A stretch of DNA of 64,000 nt from NCBI GenBank assembly GCA_047495785.1, contig JBLDXI010000004.1, positions 1,922,001 to 1,986,000 on the forward strand, written 5' to 3'. The position numbers and the translations under genes were made by a program. Origin of the DNA: Lepidodermella squamata (lineage: Eukaryota; Gastrotricha). Numbering within the stretch: the first letter of the stretch is position 1; each line of letters starts with the position of its first letter. This document shows positions 22,122 to 34,480 of the stretch, one piece after another. The notes under the pieces are model-generated. The model was not told where the DNA came from and ran no database searches. It worked only from the letters and a program-made list of their open reading frames with translations.

Positions 22122-23981
22122 TCAATCTCGTGTTCTTTTTCTCTGATTTTACGTTAAAACATTGCAACTCTGTGTCGAATTAACCAACGACCTTATTGTC
22201 GTGGAAAACTTACAGGTCTTCGGTGCTTCGAAACGCAGGAACCAGGATGAGACCAGGTAATATTCGGGAGGCACGATACGGCAGCATTTCCTCGAATCTC
22301 GAAGTTCACGTTGCATGATATGGATCGAGTGGCTCCGACGCTCGATTGACCAGGAGATATGGTGCCATTTTGTATCCTAGGTGGCAATCCACAAACTTGA
22401 TACGATAATTTGTTAGAAGAATCGGCAATGACTAAAAAAGAATCACTTGAAGCTTCACAGCTACCAGTCGCAGACCAGCTGCCGTTTGCCTGGCATTGGC
22501 TTGTTCCCTGGCCAACGAGTTTGAAGCCTGGATTGCACACCAATGTCATCGTGGATCGGTTGGAGCTACTGAAATATCCATTACTCAATACAGGAGCGGG
22601 GCCGCAGTCTTTATCATACTTATGAGGAATCAGTTTAGAAAAGTTGCTATTACTTACTTATCGGGTTACACCGGCCATTTATCACCGGTCGAAATGGAGG
22701 TACGCACGTGGCGATCGAAACAGAAGACGAATAGTTGTACCCAGGGTTGCATTTAACGCTAACAACCACTCCCTTTTCCACAGCAGCTTCTGGCCTCAGA
22801 ACTGCGCCGGTATCTTCCGAGGTCTCCGGGTCCACTCGGGTCACAAATCCCGCCGACACGTTAGGCACGAGGCAAGACTGCTCAGTAGTACTCACGGTAG
22901 TCTGGCTGCGAACATTTGTGTTATTTGAAATCCAATCGAGAACCTTGCAGACTCTGCTGTAGATGCCAGGCGTGTATCCGTTGCATGACTCGTCGCCATT
23001 CGATATTATTCCGAGCAGGTAAGTCTTGCTGGATTTCAAGCACATAAGAGGCCCTCCAGAATCCCCGAAGCAGACGTCGCTGTCATCGGCGGCGAAACAC
23101 ATATTCGAATCGGGGATTGTAACCGGATCCGGGCGGTCGCGGGAATACTCCATTGAGCAGTTTCGGTACGATCGAACTTGAAGATCCAGTATTCTCGGAA
23201 TCTCAGATAGTCTGGCTAAAATACAAGAGCGATTGTGGAAAGACAGTAGGATGGAATGGTGTTAAATTGCGGAACATACTGTATGCAAAGTGACCCCAGC
23301 CAACGGCAACTCCTGAATCGCATCCGTCTATCGAATTCGCATCGGTGTCAGAGTTGATTTGGCACATAGTGCTAGTGTCAGGCAAACAAATGGGTTTGAT
23401 CTGCTGAGAGAATCTGGGAACTGGGCTCGCCAGTCGCAGGAGAGCGAAATCAAAGTCGAAGAAATTCTGACTGTCGTTGTAAAGCGGATGCACCAATGGA
23501 GGCAGCGTGACGAGAGATTCGTAAGAGCCCGCCTCAGACCGGAAACTGATGTTATGGCGACCTAGCATCGCTTTTATCCTGGACACAAATAAGAGATTAG
23601 ACCATTAAACAGGGCAAAACAACGGGAAAAGCTCACAAAATCGGAGTTTCTCCGGCATCCCAAACGCAATGCGCAGCTGTAATCAGCCATTGCTCCGAGA
23701 TGAGGGAAGCTCCGCAGTAAGACGCTGAAGTTTCGCCGCTTTTGTGAATTTCAAGAAACACCTATGGCAAACATCCTGTTTGTGTTAAATAGCATCAACA
23801 TTGAATTGAAACAAACCAGCCATGGGTAGTCATTTGGTCCTGCTGGATGGCTGCCAGGGCCTCGCGATTTCGCCATAGCCGTGGGATTCACAGAACCACA
23901 TTCAGAACTCTCCTGAGCAGCGACTACTCCGGATAACAGCCAAAGGAAGGCGATTTTAATATCAGGTATTAGGAGGCGCAT
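22122..23981 (-). CDS. Secreted trypsin with three CCP/sushi modules (protease 2)
   Basis: Exons: 23817-23981, 23637-23761, 23280-23578, 22658-23215, 22447-22608, 22214-22395 and a short possible last exon 22122-22142; all junctions are GT-AG and lengths sum in frame to about 503 residues. Residues 1-22 are a signal peptide. The chymotrypsin-fold domain has TAAHC, DFALL and SDVCFGDSGGP; Asp six residues before the Ser predicts cleavage after Arg/Lys. Three CCP modules follow, each with four Cys; exons for modules two and three begin in phase 1, as usual for CCP exons. Module two lacks five residues (SYLST) present in protease 4. There is no R-IVGG activation site before PWL. Expected to be an extracellular protease of defence, clotting or signalling type; the substrate is unknown. 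Confidence 0.88.
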
Positions 23982-24056
23982 TTAGACAACTTATTTAGAC
24001 AAGTAAAGAGGAGATTCAGCTACCAACAAAGGCTTTATAATACTTTCCTCGTGTTT

Positions 24057-24070
24057 GCGCAAACGTGCAG
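24057..24070 (-). promoter_or_regulatory. Conserved 5' element of protease genes
   Basis: On the minus strand GCTGCACGTTTGCG lies about 75-90 bp before the protease 2 start. Near-identical text precedes protease 3 (about 53743-53757) and protease 4 (about 61433-61447). It could be a shared promoter element or conserved 5' UTR. Confidence 0.4.
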
Positions 24071-24439
24071 CTTTCTTTAAAGTAAATTTTCGTTTAAAAG
24101 TTTTTATTCGTGGTTATTTGTCTGTTAGTAATAGTAATGTGATAAGTACATAGTAGACATTCAAAGGTCGCGTTGGCGATACCTAGTGGAGAAAACTCTG
24201 AGGCCTGAGGTCTGAAGCATGTTAAAATACCTCATCATATCAAATTATCGACCCAGCTTCCTGAATATTTGTTATCTATGAATTCAAAGAGATTGATACC
24301 TACCTATCGAAGTTAAGAAACCACAAACATCATTGAAACCTCACTCTCTTCAGTGTCACGAAAGTCGAAAGCACCTGCTATAGCTGGAAAACCGTAAAAT
24401 CGAGCTGGAAGCGGTCGGCGAGCAGTCAGCGAGCCGCGC

Positions 24440-25155
24440 CTGACTAGTTTATGTTGGAGCTTGTGCACTAAGATAGCGTACTTCTATTTGCACGATTTAA
24501 GCACGAAATCAATCGCAGATGGACTCTTATACACTTTGACCACAGTAGTCATTTGCTTGCTCGGAGCCATCGCAAGCATTGCCAACATCGTAGTTTACTA
24601 CAACAGGAAAGAATAACAGATTTGACACCTACGCTACGAAGCAAAACACTTGGTCTGCTGGTTAGTGCTGTCAGCTGTCAACAGTGAAGACGTCAACCGC
24701 TTTGGCTGCGGATCTCGTCCACAGTTGGTACGTTGGCTCATCAGCTACGAACCCCGCATGTGCATCGCCGCCACGTCAAATAACCACGTCATTGTACCGT
24801 TCAAATAATAAGGCAAAGTTATGACGTTAGCATTACTAGACCTCACACATTCAATAACGAGATAAATCCGAAAAGCTGATGATGATGGCTGTGGTGCAGT
24901 TCGCTCTGTGTGGCTGCTACCCGATCGCGTTCATCGTTGAGCCATATCAAACGCTCGACTATCAATAAATCATAATTGAAGGTTTGAAAAAATTTGTCTC
25001 TGAAATTTCGGAAATAGGAAAATGTTCGCTCAAATTTGGGCTGTTCGCATTGGATGGCGGTCGACGCAGTGGCGGCAACGGGAAGTGTTTTTCGCAAAGC
25101 AATCTATAGCCGCCGTGCTTGTGTTCAATGCGTTCCACCTGCCCATAGCCGTCAG
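24440..25155 (+). pseudogene. 7TM receptor pseudogene 2
   Basis: About 24520-24620 encodes a TM1-like stretch (DGLLYTLTTVVICLLGAIAS) homologous to the open receptor but reaches a stop at YYNRKE. About 24700-24790 resembles the TM3 exon end with rearrangement. 24876-24975 is exon 2 (CGCYPIAFIVEPYQTL) with a TAA. 25018-25140 is the start of exon 3 (FFAKQSIAAVLVFNAFHLP). Many breaks make it non-functional. Confidence 0.8.
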
Positions 25156-25290
25156 TGCGCGAAGTAGGGTCCTCGAACTAGCGGGTATTTCCAGGCCCTA
25201 GTTTTAAGACCAAAGGGTCCCTCCTGTGGTTTTTTGGGGTTTTTTCCACTTGCCGAACTGGGGTGTACGATACCCCTCATTCCCCGAACA
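25156..25290. repeat. Repeat starting CAGTGCGCGAAGTAGG
   Basis: Inverse of the terminus at 12329-12345; it also shares GGACCC/GGGTCC and CCAAAGGGTCCC sequence with that copy. It cuts the receptor pseudogene's exon 3. Probably a hAT-like MITE. Confidence 0.5.
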
Positions 25291-25496
25291 ACTCATTGAA
25301 TACCAGCAATTCTTGGTAACATATCAAGAACTGAAGCGATTATTGACATTGGGCTGACAACCAAGATCGGTGGGTTGCTACTGGTCCTCCCCCGACACTC
25401 GGTCCGTCTAGCGTGGGGATAAAAATAAAGACTGCGCTAGGCGGGCTAGGTACACCGGGGTGAATTTTCTTTCATAACTTTTCCTTTCACATCCCA
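25291..25496. other. Ancestral flank up to the duplication breakpoint
   Basis: CATTGAATACCAGCAAT matches the flank at about 12472. The breakpoint with the duplicated block is at 25496/25497; CAATCCCG is the first shared text. Confidence 0.5.
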
Positions 25497-25797
25497 CAAT
25501 CCCGAAACCCGAACTCGACTCGGAACAACGGAGCAATCCTACGAACAGAACAAAGCGTCAAGCCAAGCGAACCACCCAAACAAACCAGCTGCAAACCAGT
25601 CACCCAGAATCAAAACGAGTCAATATAACAAAAAAATAATAATAAAATATATAATGATAAACAAATTAATCATAATGATGTATGATAATTTGATGATATA
25701 ATGATATGATGAAATACCTGACTCTGCCCCTGGTCCGAGAGCAACTTTATTTAATGTTGGATGGACTTGAAACAATAAATCTGAAAAACTGCCACAA

Positions 25798-27446
25798 CCA
25801 GGGTTGCATTTCACGCTCCTTTTTCCACGCTCCTTTTTCCACCGCAGTTCCGGGCCTTAGAACTGCACCGGTGTCTTGCGAAGTTTCTAGGTCAACTCGG
25901 GTCACAAATCCCGCGGATACGCTGGGCACGGGGCAAGACTGCGGTGGTGTGGTCGTCCGATTGCTAAAATCTGTGTTGTCGGAAATCCAATTCAAAACTT
26001 TACAGACTCTACTGTAGAGGCCAGGAATGTATCCAGTGCAAAACCCATCGCCATTCGAAATTATGCCAAGCATCGATTATGTCTCGATTTCAAACACACG
26101 AGAGGGCCCCCAGAATCCCCAGAGCAAACGTCGCTGTTGCCTACGGCGGATAGACAAATCTTCGAGTCGGTGATTTTGACAGATTCCGAGCGGCTGCGGG
26201 AATACTCCATTGAGCAATTTCGGTACGACCGAACTTGAAGATCCAGCTTCCTCGGAGTCTCAGACAATCTAGCTGAAATATCAGAGAGCATTAACACGCC
26301 GGAATTTTGTAAATGCAGCATTCATTCGAAAAGGACTGCATAAACGTCACATCCGAATAATCGAGGCGAAATTGTTATTATAAACTAGCGAGAACCCCAC
26401 GTAGATAAAAAGGTGAAGTTAGGGCCCACTCCTGCTCTGCTACTAATATACTAATACTAATACTAGGTCATAAACATGTCGGACGAATAGTCCGACTTTT
26501 TGATCTAATGCTCTAGGTTACCAGCTGGGCCATGCGGGCCTGTGGGCCTCAGAAAATCTCTTCGCACCGGCATTCCCTTCCCTCAATACCTCTTGCCGAG
26601 CTGAGAGGAATGATTCTTCAAAACCAATCCACGCGATATTTGCACACTGCACACAGCATACCAGTTAAGATTTCTTCATAAAGTCTATAAATTTTTACAC
26701 GCTTTCATACTAGGAAAACTGGAACCAAATAAAAATAAATTACTGTGTACATTCATAAATTTTTTCCTTGTACATATAGAAAAAGTATTAGAAAAAGTAC
26801 TAGAAAAAGTATTGGAGCATACTGCTTTTAAAGTAACCCCAGCCAACGGCAACCCCTGAATCGCACCCATCGATCGAATTGGCGTTGACAGGGTTGGCTC
26901 GACACATGGTTCTCGCGTCAGGCAAACAAATCGGCTGCGAGAATCTTGGAAGTGGCGTTGCTAGTCGCAGAAGAGCGAAATCAAAGTCGTATAAATTCTG
27001 ACTGCCGTTGTAAAGTGGATGCACCAAAGGAGGAAGCGACACAAGGGAGTCGTAAGAGCCCGCCTCAGACCGTAAACCGATATTGTGGCGACCTAGTAGC
27101 GCTTTGATACTGTACGAATGAGAAATATACCATCGAACAGGTAAATGAAAACTTCAACGTACAAAGTCGGAGTCTCTCCAGCATCCCAAACGCAATGCGC
27201 AGCTGTAATCAGCCATTGCTTCGAGATGAGGGAAGCTCCGCAGTATTCGGCTGATGTTTCGCCACTTTTGTAAATTTCAAGGAGAACCTGGATCAAACAT
27301 CCTGTTTGTTTAGCATTAAAATGTTAAATCGAAGCAAACCAGCCACGGAAACTCGTGTGCTCCTGCTGGCTGATTGCCTGGCCCTGTTGATTTCGCCGTT
27401 TGTTAAGGGTTCATAGCACCGCATCCGGTCGCCTCATCTTGAGCAC
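25798..27446 (-). pseudogene. Protease 1 partial copy B
   Basis: Identical to 5378-7026. It keeps the exon 1 remnant with its stop, the His exon (27163-27287), the Asp exon (26823-27109) and the Ser/CCP1 exon (to 26272) with the same 1-nt loss and 14-bp duplication. The CCP3 exon is absent because the duplication breakpoint lies inside the LINE. Not functional. Confidence 0.92.
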
Positions 27447-28853
27447 CGTGTAGTGTATGCGCAACAAGACAGAAGATAAACTCTCTAGTTTATTGCAAGT
27501 GACTCATCAGCAAGATAGCAACAACAAACATCTCTCTAAGCGCGTATTTATAGTCCATAGAAAGATCCAGACTAGACTCTTTTGGAATATGGCCCAGTGC
27601 CAGTTTGGCCGGATGCCAAAATCGGGACATTGGCAGAATGCCAATCTGGAACATTCTCCACACCTCCGCCGCCACTTTGAAACCAATCTATTTCGAATAG
27701 GTTACAGGTTTCAATGCCCTTAGACGACCATGCTCGCGATCGAGCGGCTGATCTGCCACAGGCTGCTCACCAATCACCTCTCTTGATCGATAAACTCCCC
27801 GCTTCTTCGGGACATCGCCACTTGGCTCAATCTCGGGGATTTCCCCGACTCGGGCTTGCTCGACAGACTGAGGTCCGCTCGCCGGCTCCGGCATCGGCAT
27901 ATCAGGCAACGACACTATTTCACCCTATCTCGGAGCGTCCACGGCTGGGATTCCCATCAATTCATTGGGTTCCGAGTCTTTACTCGTGCGACGAATGATC
28001 AGCGTGTCGACGCCATAATCCTGCGCCACACTCAACCATATAGGTAGCCGGACCCAGAACTTTCGCAATGACGCCTGCAACCCAACGATGATTAGCTTTC
28101 AATCGAAAATCGCGCACCCACACCTCCTCTCCTTCCACGAAGTTTCGCACAGCACCATGTTGCGACTTGGCAGACCATTTGTCGACTTTGTCATTCGAGC
28201 TATGGAAAATCAAATCCAACGGCCACCGCAACTTTTGTCCCAGCAGTGCTTCAGCAGGAGAGATTTGCGTCGTGGTATGTGGCGTATTCCGATAGGTCAT
28301 TAAGAATCGTTGCGATTTGGTCAGACCAAGAATCGACGGCTTGCTTTGTTCGGCCTTCATTGCCCGTTTGAACGTCTTCACAAACCGTTCGACCTCACCA
28401 TTAGTTTTTGGCGAATACGGAGCCGCGGTTATGTGCTGAATACCGTTTCGTTCTACGAAATTTTGAAATTCAATGCTGGCAAAAGCCGGGCCGTAACCAG
28501 CTGTCTTGGAATACCAAATCTCGCAAACAACTGACTCAAACCTTCAATCGTTGACTCCGTTGTAGCACGATTCAAGCGAAGGACTTCTGGCCACTTAGAC
28601 TTCGCATCGACAACCAACAACCAGTAGTAACCCATGAATGGTCCTGCGAAATCTGCATGTAGTCGGCTCCAATTTTCCTCGCAACCGTTGCCAGCATCAC
28701 GAACATAGCAGTTAAGATCATGCTCTTAAGATGTGTTGAGTCTCGGCTAATACGCGAGTCTTTGCCCCGCTGTTGAAACGATCTAGTCTTCAAGCGTAAA
28801 GTCCCTGAAACCGGGTTTCATGCTTGTTAAGCTGGGAAAACTCGGCTATGTGT
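27447..28853 (-). mobile_element. Gypsy fragment, copy B
   Basis: Exact duplicate of 7027-8433, including the LTR (27447-27663) and broken integrase frames (27980-28760). The one difference noticed in the whole duplication, at 28262, lies in the integrase region. Confidence 0.85.
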
Positions 28854-31132
28854 AGGGTGAATCCACGATCTTGTCAACCGGGGAGCTCAAAAATAAAATT
28901 GGCATATGCCTCATATATTATATATTTTCAGAAAGCTCGGGATGTGAACTTTCATTTTTTTGCTAAATTTTCTCAAAATTACCCGATTTTCACAACTTTG
29001 ACACTCTGTTACGTAACTCAGTATAGAAGCAAATTTGGGTCAATTTTTCATGTTTTTTGCCCTTAATCTTATTCGAGCCCAGGTGTTTTCAGCTTTCAAC
29101 GACTGGGTAACTATTTCCGACTATATGAGACGAGTGCTTTGCAGGTACCCGCGACCTTGCATGATGTTTCATTACGCAATGACACCATGTAATGTCAAAT
29201 CATGTCAAATTTCTCTGTACGTCACGAAAAAAGTGACATTTCATCGCCAATCCATGGAACCGGGTCCAATCACCCCAAAACGTTTTATTCTCTTCCCCGG
29301 AACCCTCATTAACCTTTTTTGATACTTGGATGCCTGCAGAAAACTCCCAGAGATGAGAAAAGTGCGTGACGTACAGAGGATTTTCTCATCGTGACGTACA
29401 GAGAAATGGTTACCAACGGAACGTTTCTGTTCACCTGAATTGTTCACCTGAATTGTTCACCTGAAAACGATGTTCTAACTCAAAAAGGTTTACTAGGTTA
29501 TCTGTACAATTGAAAAAAACCGTGATTCCTTGAATTTTTGGGGTCTCACAAGTACCTAAAATAAGACCAATGAAACTTGCATGCTTAAGTGTGAAACCAA
29601 GCACAGAATCAGTTAGCTGCTGTCTAATAACGTCGAAAAATACCCAGATGATGATATATGAGCAAGCTACGACGATAGGTAACATCTAAAAAATAGTCCT
29701 CTGTACGTCACGTTAGGACTTCTCTGTACGTCACGGCGTTTTTCGGGTCCCACTATTAAATTATGCATAATTAGCCCTTGTTTTTTACCGGAAAACAAAC
29801 TAGACGTTATAAGCGAATTATGGGATGAAAAATCAAGCCTACAACTGCTTTAATTCAGAGGAAATCAAATTTGCAAAATCGAACCCAAAATCGCTGGATT
29901 TTTTTCTCTGTCTGTCACGCGACTTTGTATCGTCGACCAAGTCACGCCCGTTAAGTCTCCAGCTTAGATTTTGATGGCAAGGACGCAAAAAATCGTCCTC
30001 TTTCCAATGAATATAAATTTATGGGTGTTGAATCGCCTATTCCGCTGCTAGCTCGCTTATAGCATCTCTAAATTCTAAATTCAAATTTATTGGTCCATCA
30101 GTATCAAAAATATAAAAGAACAAGGTAACATAACAAATTCCCTTCTTTCGAACAATATGTACAAAGTGACAGAGATGGCACGCGGTTGCGAGACGACATG
30201 CGCTTGCCGGCGGCAGTGCGCTGAGGACACTAGTGAGCGAGCTAAAGGAATATTTATCGTATACAGAAGAATATATGGATGGGTTAATCAGAACAGAAGG
30301 AGTGCAGCAGGAAGAAAGAGAAAAGAAAGGAGAAGAGGGAACAGGATTATACAAGACAAGACGCACAAGATGTAGAAAGACGGAAGAAACACGGAGCGAT
30401 CACACACCGAAGGTGGGCAGAGGACCCCGAGGAAGCCTGCTGGCGATCATGGCCAGCGGAGACCGGGGCACCGGGTTCGCAGAGAGACGTAGTTGCTCAA
30501 CAGCTTCGCGGATCGGGAGGACGAAGCGGACGGCGTTGTCGGCGTAGCGGCGCTGCGTCTGTTCAAAGAAACGCGGGAGACTTGGGACACCAGCGCGACG
30601 TTCGAGGCCCGTGACTCTGACGCGGTCATCGCGGCGGACGTTCAGTAGAGCCCGGAGGCAATCGTTCTGAAGGACATCAAGGCGCTTGAGTTGCCGCTTG
30701 GGTGCAGTGCAGAAAACGATGTTACCATACGTTGACGTGGTTCGAACGAGACTTAGATACGCGGTTCGGCGCCACCGGCGAGAAAGGCCAGGGGCTCGAC
30801 AGACGCTGCGAAAGTGTGATAAATTGCGAGTGCAGCGGGTGATAACGCGGTCCATGTGGGCCTTCCAGGTCAACTTAGCATCAAGATGGACACCAAGGAT
30901 GCGCATGACTGGGACTTGCGGGATCGCCGAGCCGTCGAGTGTTAGTCGGGCATCGTAGCTGCGCCACGCGAATGGCATCACTTCACTCTTGGAGGCATTA
31001 AACTTTTGCCGCCACTCGTGGGCCCACGCTGATATCCGGTCGATCTCATTCTGGGTAGCACGCTCAGCTTCAGGAAAATCCACCCCTCGAGGTGGTGGAT
31101 TTTTCTCTGTAAGTCACTCGTGGATTCACCCT
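28854..31132. mobile_element. 2.28-kb DNA element, copy B
   Basis: Duplicate of 8434-10712 with the same TIRs, the same seven CTCTGTACGTCAC-type motifs and the internal RT fragment. Confidence 0.65.
30400..31083 (-). pseudogene. Non-LTR RT fragment, copy B
   Basis: Identical to 9980-10663: RT thumb region without YADD. Confidence 0.85.
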
Positions 31133-31719
31133 GTAACGTTGTGGATTGTGAAAAGAAGCAAACCCTGGAAATCTCAGCGAACTCACTATGAATTTGTTGA
31201 TGAATTTGTAGTGAAATTGATCACTCATTGTGGAACCGCTGATAAGTTGAACTTCGGCGCGCATTCTGATTGGTCAATTTATCGTTGCTAATGACTCCGG
31301 GATGAAACAATTTAGTCGTGTGATCCACTAATAAATTATTTTATATTTATGCAAAAAATGACCTTGCCACACCCTCTGCAAGGTTTCCATTGACCACGAG
31401 CGTAAACTCCATGTTAATGATGGTAAATAGGTGCAGCAAAAAAACACTTGTTGAACAATTTTTATGGATCGCACGACAAAAATGTTTCATCCGGGAGTCT
31501 AGCAACGATCGATTGACCAATCAGCGTGCGCATTGGGTTGGACTTTTAAGTGGTCACACAATGCTCGTGCACAGTGATCACTAGGCTTTTATCTGTTAAA
31601 TTGAGTAGTTTTAGCTCTTAGTAAACGCGCAAAAATAGTTGAAACAGGAAGCTTTCAGAAACAGACACGCCTGACGATAAAAGTCGCCAACACGTCGCTT
31701 CTAAATCTACTAACATAAA

Positions 31720-32580
31720 ATTTGGAATTTGTCGTATTCGAACTGCACTAATATGGCTATTCTAATGCCAGGCGGGGCTTGGATTATGGCCAACATCCCG
31801 GATCGCGGTTTCAACGGCTCGAGGCCGTACTTCATCGGCTGGTTCCACGATTTGGCAGCTGAGAGCGTTCACGATCGACTTCACTACCGCTCAAATAACG
31901 CTAAGGTAAGTCATTTGCATAGATGTATCTTTACACATTAAACACGATAAATCTCATTCTAAGCTGATGATAATGGCCGTTGTGCTGTTCGCTTTGTGCG
32001 GCTGCTACCCGATCGCATTTATCGTCGAGCCATAGGTATCAATCTCTCGGCTATCAAGAAATCATAATTGCCGGGGTGAACAACAACTCCGCCGTGCCAT
32101 TATGTGGCTCATTCAACTACAAATTCATTCGTTCTTCAGACACTACAGTGGCTATTCTAACTGCACTACCTAGTGGTGGTTCAACTATCATCCTTTGGTC
32201 TCTCCTACAACTACTGGTTTGTCACTAACTTTGTACTTAGATAGTTGTTTTTTCATTCCACCTATTCAGGAAAATGTTCGCTCGGGCTGTTCGCATTGGA
32301 TGGCGGTCGACGCAGCGCAGCATGCAGACCGCGGCCATAGAGACGCAATGGCGGCAGCGGGAAGTGTTTTTCGCAAAGCAATCTATAGCCGCTGTGCTCG
32401 TGTTCAATACATTCCACCTGCCAATGGCCGTGCATTTCGTGTTCCAGCACGACTACTGGAACTGAGGCCCGAGCTACGCTAGCGGCGACCTGCTCAAGTA
32501 CAGCAACATCTGCGTAGCTGGTGAAATGGTCTTTTCGTGCTTTGTCAAAATGGTGAAGCCTGGATTCTCGAAGACAGGGT
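31720..32580 (+). pseudogene. 7TM receptor pseudogene 1B
   Basis: Identical to 11300-12160: lost ATG, TM1-TM3 deletion, stop in exon 2. Exons are 31720-31905, 31964-32216 and from 32270. Confidence 0.85.
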
Positions 32581-33165
32581 GCACAGGGGTACAGGGGTGT
32601 ACAGTACAGGGGTGCTGGGGAGTCGGCTACACCCCAGCTCCGGGACTGCAACCAGAGGAAGGCTGAAAAAATCCACGGGGGGACCCTTTGGTTTCTTCTG
32701 CTGGGTCATAGAAAACAACTAGAAAACACCTTAGCTCCCGGGTCCTACTTCGCACACTGCTCGCAGAGATTGCCTTTCATAAGAAGAAAGCTTTTTCAGC
32801 ATCAGGTTCGTCCACTGCGGCCGACTCAGATTAAGGTGACTACTACCAAGGCAACGGCCACAACATCTGCCCTAACAACTCGAGAGTCATTGAATACCAG
32901 CAGTTATTGAAATTATATCAAAAAATGCATCGAATCCACAATGAATGCTACGGTTTGGTGAATGTTCGATAACTACAATTGCAGACAGAATACTTTATCC
33001 TCCCAGTTAGAAACTCTTACTCGGATAGACTTTGAAAGAGAATGACGACGAATTTGAGAATGACGAATTCAAAATTCAGAGTGAATAAAAAGGAGCGATG
33101 TTATTTTACACTTGGTAAACATTCGCAAATAGAAGAAAAGATTAATTTGCGTGATTCCGCTGGTT
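32580..33165. other. Spacer, copy B
   Basis: Identical to 12160-12745: dispersed repeat terminus, then the ankyrin 3' flank. No gene. Confidence 0.6.
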
Positions 33166-34041
33166 TCAACATGACGACTTCACTCGACTTGCTCCTCGCG
33201 AACTCAGCAAATCGGCCGCAGTGGTTTTGTTGTTGCAAATCGCCAAATCAAGAGCCGTTTTGCCTTCTGCATTTGTGACATCCTTCTTTGCACCTCTATC
33301 AAGCAGCAGTCGAGCTACTTCGACTTTCCCATACCAAGCCGCATCCATCAACGTCGTCCAGCCATCGTTATCCTTGGCATCGATGTCAGCGTTGCGATCC
33401 AGCAACAGTCGAGCTACTTCGACTTGCCCCCACCTAGCCGCCAACATCAACGTCGTCCAGCCATCGTTATCCTTGGCCTCGATGGCAGCGTTGCGATCCA
33501 GCAGCAGTCGAACTACTTCGTCGTACCCATACTCAGCTGCAATTATCAACGCCGTCTCGCCGACGTTATTCTTGGCCTCGATGTTAGCTCGGCGATCCAG
33601 CAACAGTCGAGCTACTTCGACTAGCCCACTAATAGCCGCAACCATCAACGCCGTCCAACCAGCGCTATCCTTGGTCTCGGTGGCAGCGTTGCGATCCAGC
33701 AACAGTCGAGCTACTTCGACGTGCTCAATCGCAGCCGCATACATCAACGCCGTCCTGTTAGAGTTATTTTCCTTTAAATTCACATCGGCTCCACGATCGA
33801 CAAACAGCTGAGCGATCTGCAATCGCTGGTCGGATCGTGTCTGATTGCACGTAACACTGTGCAGCAGGGTGCCATTTGTCACTAAATACCCACTACCACA
33901 GTCAATCCCCGTTGGGTTGCGCCAGTTCGGGTCGAATCTGCCGCCTGTGGATCCGTCGATCTCCGCGACGAGCTGCCGCACCTGCGCCACGTCGGCAGTG
34001 TTACTTGTCACACTCCACAACTGTTCGTACACTTCGCGTAC
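33166..34041 (-). CDS. Ankyrin-repeat protein 3 (last exon), chimeric
   Basis: Open for about 291 codons from the acceptor AAATTTAG at 34042-34049. All ankyrin repeats are identical to ankyrin 2. The N-terminal cap differs (EIDGSTGG, NPTGIDCGSGYLVTNG versus EIDESTGG, NPREIDCGGWTTSNG). The switch point is about 33862, the right edge of the segmental duplication, so the gene is a recombinant of the copied block and a resident paralog. The 5' exon is not found. Confidence 0.85.
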   Translation of the reverse strand, partial: VREVYEQLWSVTSNTADVAQVRQLVAEIDGSTGGRFDPNWRNPTGIDCGSGYLVTNGTLLHSVTCNQTRSDQRLQIAQLFVDRGADVNLKENNSNRTALMYAAAIEHVEVARLLLDRNAATETKDSAGWTALMVAAISGLVEVARLLLDRRANIEAKNNVGETALIIAAEYGYDEVVRLLLDRNAAIEAKDNDGWTTLMLAARWGQVEVARLLLDRNADIDAKDNDGWTTLMDAAWYGKVEVARLLLDRGAKKDVTNAEGKTALDLAICNNKTTAADLLSSRGASRVKSSC

Positions 34042-34238
34042 CTAAATTTTAAAAGACAGAAATTGACATGACGCAAAAGACATGACGCATAGAGATTAGT
34101 ACAAAAAATCTATCAAACACGCTGCAAAAATAATCAACTGCAAAATTATCGTACTTATTAATCACAGACGCACGCTTCGGTTTTTAGTTTAAATGACAAG
34201 TCATTTTGCAGATTTGTTTACTTTGTTTATAAGCCATA

Positions 34239-34480
34239 CCTGATGGCAGTATTGAAATCAGAATTTAAATTCGACTTTCCGCTGAAAAACATTTATCGAC
34301 TGGAATTTAAAATTGAGCTACTGGAACGATTTAGTAACCAACCCATCCTTAATCTCTGTCTGTCAACCGCTTTTTCAACAGAAATAGTGGCTGATTTTGC
34401 CAATATCGATAAAAGGAATCACCTGATAACTTGTCAGCGGAAAATCGAATTCAAATTCTGCTTTCAATTCTGCCATCAGG
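34239..34480. mobile_element. TA-target foldback MITE, 242 bp
   Basis: CCTGATGGCAG...CTGCCATCAGG with long complementary arms and TA at both outer sides (34237-34238, 34481-34482). It is the undisturbed counterpart of 13709-17228. Confidence 0.85.

Larger units (their letters stand above)
25497..33862. repeat. Segmental duplication, copy B
   Basis: Copy of 5077-13442 in direct orientation, offset 20,420. The right boundary is in the ankyrin 3 gene, where the sequence after GTGCAGCAGGGTGCCATTTG changes to a diverged version. The low divergence means a very recent event, gene conversion or an assembly duplication. Confidence 0.95.

Noticed and set aside
5077-33862. Treating the two protease 1 and receptor copies as independent genes
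   Set aside because: They are exact duplicates including all lesions, so they count as one evolutionary event.
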